DNA of 7,539 bases from Octadecabacter sp. (GTDB lineage: Bacteria > Pseudomonadota > Alphaproteobacteria > Rhodobacterales > Rhodobacteraceae), in assembly GCA_003533975.1 (NCBI GenBank), contig DQCL01000059.1, forward strand, positions 2,762 through 10,300. The letters run 5' to 3'. Below, one piece after another: positions 7,424 to 7,539 of this stretch (within the stretch, counting starts at the first letter, position 1; every line of letters begins with the position of its first letter). The translations under genes and the position numbers were made by a program. Under the pieces are notes generated by a model. The model searched no databases. It saw only the letters and a program-made list of their open reading frames with translations, and was not told where the DNA came from.

Positions 7424-7539
7424 CCCACAACTGTTGCTGGCGTCCCTTATGGTCGCCGCGACGCCAATTATGCTTGCCGCGATTGGTGAGTTGGTGGTGG
7501 AACGCGCGGGGATTTTGAACCTTGGCGTTGAAGGCATGA
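7407..7539 (+). CDS. ABC transporter permease, second subunit (5' end, cut by window edge)
   Basis: Only the first 44 codons are present; the frame is open at the right edge. The visible protein opens MFGSIDPQLLLASLM. A hydrophobic first segment (about 8-27) follows, then ELVVERAGILNLGVEGM. The run ERAGILNLGVEGM matches the conserved N-terminal signature of the second permease in BMP-type purine-nucleoside importers (family form close to SERSGVVNIGLEGM). With the permease at 6276 it would make the heterodimeric channel energised by the ATPase at 4686. The start is fixed by GGAGGG six bases upstream. Confidence 0.85.
   Translation, partial: MFGSIDPQLLLASLMVAATPIMLAAIGELVVERAGILNLGVEGM

Overview
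The window is ordinary bacterial DNA of moderately high GC, with an AT-richer leader in the first ~75 bases. All supported genes lie on the + strand in one tightly packed operon. The XdhA/XdhB/XdhC proteins have the split-subunit layout of Rhodobacter capsulatus. A purine/nucleoside-type (BMP-family) ABC transporter follows directly. Together these suggest an alphaproteobacterium, most likely of the Rhodobacteraceae (Roseobacter-like). This placement is inference from protein style and gene order, not from a marker gene.

Layout. Positions 1-203 are a non-coding leader with overlapping inverted repeats and one plausible sigma-70-like promoter. Then come xdhA (204-1565, 2x[2Fe-2S] + FAD subunit of xanthine dehydrogenase), xdhB (1562-3916, molybdenum-cofactor subunit) and xdhC (3913-4689, cofactor-maturation chaperone). 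Next is a double-domain ABC ATPase (4686-6206), a first BPD_transp_2-type permease (6276-7358), and the 5' end of a second permease (7407 to beyond the window edge). No substrate-binding lipoprotein gene is present; if the operon has one, it lies outside.

How it works together. The transporter probably imports a purine base or nucleoside. Xanthine dehydrogenase oxidises hypoxanthine to xanthine and xanthine to urate with NAD+, and XdhC sulfurates and inserts the molybdenum cofactor. The set is a scavenging route for purines as nitrogen and carbon sources.

The main point worth a second look is at the gene junctions. xdhA/xdhB, xdhB/xdhC and xdhC/ATPase each overlap by the 4-base ATGA. The two transporter junctions look like exceptions, with gaps of 69 and 48 bases, but each gap holds a tiny open frame. 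The first (6196-6279, 27 codons) has a strong GGAGGT ribosome-binding site, starts inside the ATPase gene, and ends in an ATGA overlap with the permease start. The second (7355-7423, 22 codons) starts in an ATGA overlap with the permease stop and runs into the second permease gene. They may be translational-coupling cistrons or small proteins. The first gap also carries four 11-base units beginning TATGG. Otherwise the region is a conventional, intact catabolic operon.
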